Assembly (NCBI GenBank): GCA_002309995.1
Contig: DBYB01000011.1
Location: forward strand, 1 to 10,701
Direction of reading: 5' to 3'
Length of the DNA stretch: 10,701 nucleotides
Origin: Bacteroidales bacterium UBA1197
Lineage (GTDB): Bacteria > Bacteroidota > Bacteroidia > Bacteroidales > UBA932
In this document: positions 7,225-10,701 of the stretch, piece by piece
Numbering within the stretch: the stretch's first letter is position 1
Layout: every line of letters starts with the position of its first letter
The notes under the pieces: model-generated
The model's database searches: none
Seen by the model: only the letters and a program-made list of their open reading frames with translations
Told to the model about the DNA's origin: nothing
Program-made: the position numbers and the translations under genes

Positions 7225-9298
7225 AATAGTGCTTGAGTATTTCCTTGTAATCGTGTCCGTTGGCGGCCATTACGGCGGCGCCTATCTGGCAGAGGCCCAC
7301 TCCGTGGCCCCAGCCCTTGCCCTTCAGGATTATCCGGTCGCCGTCAGCCTCCACCTCGAACGCGGAACTCTTGAGGTGAGAGGTGCTGAGCGCGCGGCGT
7401 ATCGCCAGCTCCTTGCCTATTATCTCCGTGCGCTTGCTTCCCTTGATTCGCAGGTACTTGATGCGCCCCGAGGGGCCGCGCCCAACGGGCTCCAGAGCCT
7501 CAATGTCGCCGAAATCGATGCCGGTGCGGGCCTTGATTAGCTCAGACAGTTCCTTCCTGGTATAACTCTGCTCCCAGTCGTGGAAGTCGGAGGTCTCGAG
7601 GTCGTAATCGTTGAGCACCTGGCTCAGGATGGCCTTGTCGTGGCAGTCGCACCAGGGATCTTCGACGCTCTGCAGGTACGGGTAGTCGCGGTCTTCCCAG
7701 CAGGTGCTGAAGAGTTCGGTGCGGCCGCCGCAGCATTTGGAGTAGCGCGTGTCGCAGATTTTGCCGTCGTAGCGGAGGGTCTGGCCCCAGGTGAGGTCGA
7801 TTGCCTTGCGCACGTTCTCCCCTACCGCCGGCGTGAGGCCCTGGTAGCGCTGGCAATGGTCGTCGGCGCAGACATCGTAACGCTCGTGGGGGATGGCGGA
7901 TTCCGCCTGCTCCGGATGCCTGCGGTCTTCGATGCGAGCGAGCAGCCAGCTGCGGGAGATTACGGCGTGCGCCTTCAGGAACTCCAGCGACGCATCGGCC
8001 CGCATCTCGGAGGAGATGACGCTCACCAGGTAGTCTTCGATGCCTATCTTGTTGATAGCGGTAATCTTATTGCCTTCGGCGATAAACTTGAGGGAACCGG
8101 CGAACTTCTGCGTCTGCGTGCGCTGCCAGTGGAAGTCGATGCCGATGGGCACGCCACGGAGGATGAACGACGGCTCGGCGAAGAGGGTCGAACGGGTGAC
8201 GGAATCGAAATAGAGTTCGTCGTATAGGGCGCCGTTATAGTTGATGCGGCCGTCCTTCACGCCGACACGCTGGGGGCCGGCGCCGTCGGAGATGATTTCG
8301 AAATCGATCTGTTCGGCCGACATTATGCCGACCTCGATTTCCTGCTGACGACGGGTGAGACGGAAGTTAATGAGTGCCTCGTCTTCCTCGCTTACGCTGA
8401 CCTCGGAGAGCATTTCTTCCAGCTGCTCGCGGGTGGCCTTGTCGAAATCGGCCTCCTCGGGGGCAACGAACACGCCGGCCATCTCTGCGGCGCCGGGGCC
8501 TATCGTGAGGTGGTCGGGGCCGTCGGTGTAGAAGTGATGCGAGCGGAGTTCGGTACGGAGGACCACCATCACCCTGTATTCATTCAACTCCTGCCTGTAC
8601 CAGGCATAGAGGTTGAAACGCGGCTCCAGGCCGGGGTCGGCCACGGGGCAGCAGTCGAGGAACTGGTAGAAGAGTTTGGCGAGGGACTTGGTGGTGTCTG
8701 CCTTGATGCACCAGACGCCGCGGGTGAACTTGCGGAAGTGGTACATCCGTGCGTCACGCACTTTCGACATAGCCTCGCCGGGGGCGTCGAGGAAGGCATC
8801 AACGGCCGTCTCCAGAGGGAGGACGCGGCGCGGAACCGCCTGGAAATGAAGATGATCGGGGGCAGAGGCTCCGGCCCTCGGGCCATTGTAATATACTGTG
8901 AAGTCCTGGTAGGCCTTGGCAAAGTCGAGCATATCGGGCAGATGGTGCCAGATGGCCTGTGGGAGATGCTCGGAGCGGGCGATTACCAGGTGGTTGTTGA
9001 AAATCGGGTAGGGGTTGACCTGTACGTTGTAGAGGCGGCCCTTGCGGCCCTCGAAACGCAGGTGGAACTGCTCCGGGGGTCGGTTCTGCTCGCACAGGAA
9101 GCAGGGACGGGCGGCCAGCGTCTCTTCATCTATCTTTGCGGTGCTGGATGCGATACGGCTGGGATTGTACTGGATTTTTGCTTCCAGGCCGCCTATCTCC
9201 AGACTGCGTACGCGCATGGATTTGAGGGCGCGGAAATTCTTCGCGGCAAGGGGCCAGACGGACAACTGGTCCTTGATGAATTTTTTCAGGGGATCCAT
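7202..9298 (-). CDS. DUF4922 (GalT/HIT-like) - SpoIID/LytB domain fusion
   Basis: The 698-aa product has two parts. Residues about 10-310 are a DUF4922 domain of the GalT/HIT nucleotide-transfer superfamily: CFLC at 66-69, NPYPIFNNHLVI at 95-106 and the active-site-like PDHLHFQ at 147-153 (H149, H151, Q153). The HxHxQ form is that of GalT and GDP-L-galactose phosphorylase, so phosphorylase or nucleotidyltransferase chemistry is plausible. Residues about 320-698 are a SpoIID/LytB domain: IEDYLVSVISSEM at 420-432 with E431 at the catalytic Glu position, AHAVISRSWLL at 443-453, several cysteines (476, 482, 516, 522, 523, 533, 550, 552), and the terminal GWGHGVGLCQIGA at 662-674. SpoIID proteins cleave peptide-free glycan strands. 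The ATG at 9298 overlaps the Nudix stop as TAATG. No signal peptide or membrane segment is visible, which is odd for a wall enzyme. The sugar-nucleotide role is inferred. Confidence 0.88.
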   Translation of the reverse strand: MDPLKKFIKDQLSVWPLAAKNFRALKSMRVRSLEIGGLEAKIQYNPSRIASSTAKIDEETLAARPCFLCEQNRPPEQFHLRFEGRKGRLYNVQVNPYPIFNNHLVIARSEHLPQAIWHHLPDMLDFAKAYQDFTVYYNGPRAGASAPDHLHFQAVPRRVLPLETAVDAFLDAPGEAMSKVRDARMYHFRKFTRGVWCIKADTTKSLAKLFYQFLDCCPVADPGLEPRFNLYAWYRQELNEYRVMVVLRTELRSHHFYTDGPDHLTIGPGAAEMAGVFVAPEEADFDKATREQLEEMLSEVSVSEEDEALINFRLTRRQQEIEVGIMSAEQIDFEIISDGAGPQRVGVKDGRINYNGALYDELYFDSVTRSTLFAEPSFILRGVPIGIDFHWQRTQTQKFAGSLKFIAEGNKITAINKIGIEDYLVSVISSEMRADASLEFLKAHAVISRSWLLARIEDRRHPEQAESAIPHERYDVCADDHCQRYQGLTPAVGENVRKAIDLTWGQTLRYDGKICDTRYSKCCGGRTELFSTCWEDRDYPYLQSVEDPWCDCHDKAILSQVLNDYDLETSDFHDWEQSYTRKELSELIKARTGIDFGDIEALEPVGRGPSGRIKYLRIKGSKRTEIIGKELAIRRALSTSHLKSSAFEVEADGDRIILKGKGWGHGVGLCQIGAAVMAANGHDYKEILKHYYADADIQ

Positions 9299-9861
9299 TA
9301 CAATAGTGCCAGGAGGCTCTGCTTCACCTGGGTGAACTCCTGTTCGAAATTGGGGGTTAATATGTTCTTGCCGTACGCGGCTTCTATTTCCGGTATCTCC
9401 CACCAGCGGCCTTCGGCCACTTCGTCGTGGTCGGGCCTGAGCCTGAAGGCGCCGACGGCGGCGAAGCAACTCACCAGCTCGGCCTCAGTGCCGGACTCGT
9501 AAATATAGGATTGGAGGGGAATGGGGTTGAAATCGTGGAAACGCAGTTCTTCGGCAGCCTCGCGGAAAAGGGCCTCGCGAAGGTATTCGCCATAGGCAAC
9601 GTGGCCGCCGACAGCGGTATCCCAATATAGCGGCAGGAGGCTCTTCGTGGCCGCTCTTTTCTGAAGGTATATCCTTGAGTACCTGTCGATTATATGCAGA
9701 TGAACGACAGGATGCAGAGCTTTGCTTCCATTATGGCACCATTCCCTCGGTGCCCTGGCCACCACCTTGCCGGTGGGTTCCACAATTGGGATCATCTCCG
9801 GGCCGGGCTTGGAGCCCCTGGCGAGCGGGGCGATGCTAACCGGGTAAACCAAGTCCATCAT
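9298..9861 (-). CDS. Nudix hydrolase
   Basis: The 187-aa protein carries a Nudix box at 86-105: G86, five residues, E92, seven residues, then REAAEE (R100, E101, E104, E105). The closing Gly of the consensus is replaced (LRF). Before the box, HPVVHLHIID at 50-59 and YLQKRA at 65-70 resemble the YfcD/IPP-isomerase-like branch. Nudix enzymes hydrolyse nucleoside diphosphates linked to another group; the substrate cannot be told here. The ATG at 9861 overlaps the upstream gene by 26 nt. A second in-frame ATG at 9795 starts just before the conserved core (MIPIVEPTGKVV). I keep the longer form because 20 of its 22 extra codons end in G or C, as in real genes here. The stop overlaps the start of the SpoIID fusion by one base. 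A link to nucleotide-sugar clean-up beside the GalT-like domain is conjecture. Confidence 0.9.
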   Translation of the reverse strand: MMDLVYPVSIAPLARGSKPGPEMIPIVEPTGKVVARAPREWCHNGSKALHPVVHLHIIDRYSRIYLQKRAATKSLLPLYWDTAVGGHVAYGEYLREALFREAAEELRFHDFNPIPLQSYIYESGTEAELVSCFAAVGAFRLRPDHDEVAEGRWWEIPEIEAAYGKNILTPNFEQEFTQVKQSLLALL

Positions 9862-10585
9862 CGGGGTAATTGATTATTGCGAGTTCTTCGGGGGTATAGA
9901 GAATCTTGTCAGTGAAGTCCGGGGCTATGCGGGACAGAGCCACGAAGCCCGCGAGCAGAAGCGCGCATGCCGCCACGGCTATGCCGGCCCAGCCGTACCA
10001 GCGCAGGCCCTTGCGGGGGTTCGGTTGAGCGGGGGCCTCAGGGGCTACGGGAGGTTCAGGCTTCACGGGGGGCTCGGGCTCGGAGACTGGTTTGGGCTGA
10101 GCAGGAGTCTCCGGTTTCGCGGGAGCCTCGGCGGTACGCGGGACATCAGGCAGGACGGCAGGCCTGTGCGACTTGAGGGAGACGGTTGTGAGCCCGCAGG
10201 TATCCGGCGAAATGTCCAGGGCCTCATCGGCCACGAAGAAGAAATGGTTATCGCGGGTGGCCCTCAGGCGGCCCAGGCCGGGCAGATCGACGCCCTTGCC
10301 GTTAATCAGTTCGTCCCTGAGTTCCTGAAGGAAGGTCTCGAGCACGGAGGCGGCCTCCTCCGGCGCCTGTGGATTAGCGCCGGCATACAGGTCGCGAAGA
10401 AGGCTGTCGCCCGTGGCCTTCTCACTGAAAACCAGCCGCCTGTACGGCGGATTCAGAGTATATCCACGGTCCGAAAAACTGGCTGGCATCTCCTCCGCCA
10501 CGAAAGTTCCCAGGCCGGGCAGGCTCAGGCTATCATGGTCGAGCATCAGCTCCTTGATCATTCCGGACAGAAAATCCACATTCAT
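9836..10585 (-). CDS. HU-CCDC81 domain membrane protein lacking a SPOR domain
   Basis: The 249-aa product starts with two HU-CCDC81-like modules. The first, residues 1-57, contains LSLPGLGTFVAEE (20-32) and PPYRRLVFSE (46-55). The second, about 60-140, contains GVDLPGLGRLRA (98-109). A Pro/Glu/Lys-rich linker with PxPP/PEP repeats spans 147-190. One hydrophobic segment follows (198-219, after RKGLRWYGW), then a tail of 30 residues. The layout predicts a cytoplasmic HU-like part, a single membrane pass and a short periplasmic tail. Bacteroidetes proteins of this type usually end in a SPOR domain that binds peptide-free glycan, but this one stops at LGLPG. The ATG at 10585 is preferred over a TTG at 10603, because the latter would overlap the promoter -7 element. 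It is the first gene of the operon. The function is unknown; a link between the cell envelope and the cytoplasm is inferred. Confidence 0.85.
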   Translation of the reverse strand: MNVDFLSGMIKELMLDHDSLSLPGLGTFVAEEMPASFSDRGYTLNPPYRRLVFSEKATGDSLLRDLYAGANPQAPEEAASVLETFLQELRDELINGKGVDLPGLGRLRATRDNHFFFVADEALDISPDTCGLTTVSLKSHRPAVLPDVPRTAEAPAKPETPAQPKPVSEPEPPVKPEPPVAPEAPAQPNPRKGLRWYGWAGIAVAACALLLAGFVALSRIAPDFTDKILYTPEELAIINYPDDGLGLPG

Positions 10586-10592
10586 AACAAGG

Positions 10593-10600
10593 CAAAAATA
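10593..10600 (-). promoter_or_regulatory. Putative -7 element of the eight-gene operon promoter
   Basis: On the minus strand these bases read TATTTTTG, a perfect TAnnTTTG match, only 7 bases before the ATG at 10585. Transcription should start about 5-8 bases downstream, so the mRNA would be leaderless or nearly so. I find no TTTG at the normal 19-20-base spacing upstream; that position holds the plus-strand TTTG of the tRNA promoter instead. The A-rich setting makes chance matches more likely. Confidence 0.45.
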
Positions 10601-10619
10601 CAAAAAAAATTGGGAAAAA

Positions 10620-10651
10620 TTTGCAATTCCAAAAAAACGCAGTAACTTTGC
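10620..10651 (+). promoter_or_regulatory. Bacteroidetes-type promoter for the tRNA
   Basis: TTTG at 10620-10623 is followed, after a 19-base spacer, by TAACTTTGC at 10643-10651. Both boxes and the spacing match the Bacteroidetes primary-sigma consensus. Transcription should start near 10657, about 25 bases before the tRNA. An imperfect inverted repeat lies at the predicted transcript start (10655-10673: ATCCG-AAA-CGGAT extended by two C-G pairs past a mismatch). It would form a small hairpin in the leader of the precursor. Confidence 0.8.
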
Positions 10652-10681
10652 AATCCCATCCGAAACGGATAGGAAACATAT

Positions 10682-10701
10682 TCCTCCTTAGCTCAGTTGG
10701 T
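10682..10701 (+). tRNA. tRNA, 5' end only, probably tRNA-Asn
   Basis: The last 20 bases fit a tRNA start. A 7-base acceptor arm, TCCTCCT (10682-10688), is followed by T8, A9 and the D-arm AGCTCAGTTGGT with G10, C11, T12, C13, A14. The window ends in the D-loop, so the anticodon is not seen. An acceptor strand beginning TCCTC with this D-arm is typical of bacterial tRNA-Asn, but the identity is tentative. The good promoter 31 bases upstream supports a real gene. Confidence 0.8.

Noticed and set aside
9299..9469. N-terminal extension of the DUF4922-SpoIID frame
   Set aside because: It is an Arg-rich out-of-frame reading of the Nudix gene. The ATG at 9298 forms the TAATG junction and begins the conserved domain.
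8510..9502. Plus-strand open frame of 330 codons opposite the DUF4922-SpoIID and Nudix genes
   Set aside because: It is a shadow of two genes with intact motifs and crosses their junction. No domain is recognisable.
10586..10603. TTG start adding six residues to the HU-CCDC81 protein
   Set aside because: It would begin upstream of the predicted transcript start and overlap the -7 box. The ATG at 10585 gives the normal N-terminus of the domain.

Overview
This window most likely comes from a GC-rich member of the Bacteroidales, for example an Alistipes-like or other Rikenellaceae-like gut lineage. Three things point there: promoter motifs of the Bacteroidetes primary-sigma type (TTTG, about 19 bases, then TAnnTTTG), the near absence of Shine-Dalgarno sequences, and families typical of the phylum (HU-CCDC81 membrane protein, DUF4922-SpoIID fusion, DUF6515 secreted protein, HECLGH-type dipeptidyl peptidase III). 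The genus is not established.

Layout. At the left edge a plus-strand gene (57-833) encodes a secreted S1/P1-type zinc nuclease. The rest, 10585 down to 830, is one tightly packed minus-strand run of eight genes, read in this order: HU-CCDC81 membrane protein; Nudix hydrolase; DUF4922-SpoIID fusion; AmpG-like MFS permease; NamZ-type exo-beta-N-acetylmuramidase; His/Gly/Ser-rich DUF6515 secreted protein; glutamate racemase MurI; dipeptidyl peptidase III lipoprotein. Successive junctions are overlaps of 26, 1, 23 and 61 nt, gaps of 12 and 1 nt, and an overlap of 4 nt, so a single operon is likely. At the right edge a tRNA (probably Asn) starts on the plus strand and is cut by the window end. A 96-base gap holds its promoter and a divergent promoter for the operon. 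No stretch over 300 bases lacks a gene.

How the genes may work together. Five of the eight genes fit cell-wall turnover. The SpoIID family cleaves peptide-free glycan, NamZ removes terminal MurNAc from the same kind of substrate, an AmpG-like permease imports muropeptide sugars, MurI interconverts L- and D-glutamate, and DPP III trims dipeptides from short peptides in the envelope. The Nudix enzyme and the GalT-like half of the fusion suggest a nucleotide or nucleotide-sugar step. The operon therefore looks like a wall-recycling locus with three unassigned parts: the DUF4922 domain, the DUF6515 protein and an HU-CCDC81 protein without its usual SPOR domain. The pathway is inferred from family knowledge and gene order. 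The domain calls rest on motifs seen in the sequence.
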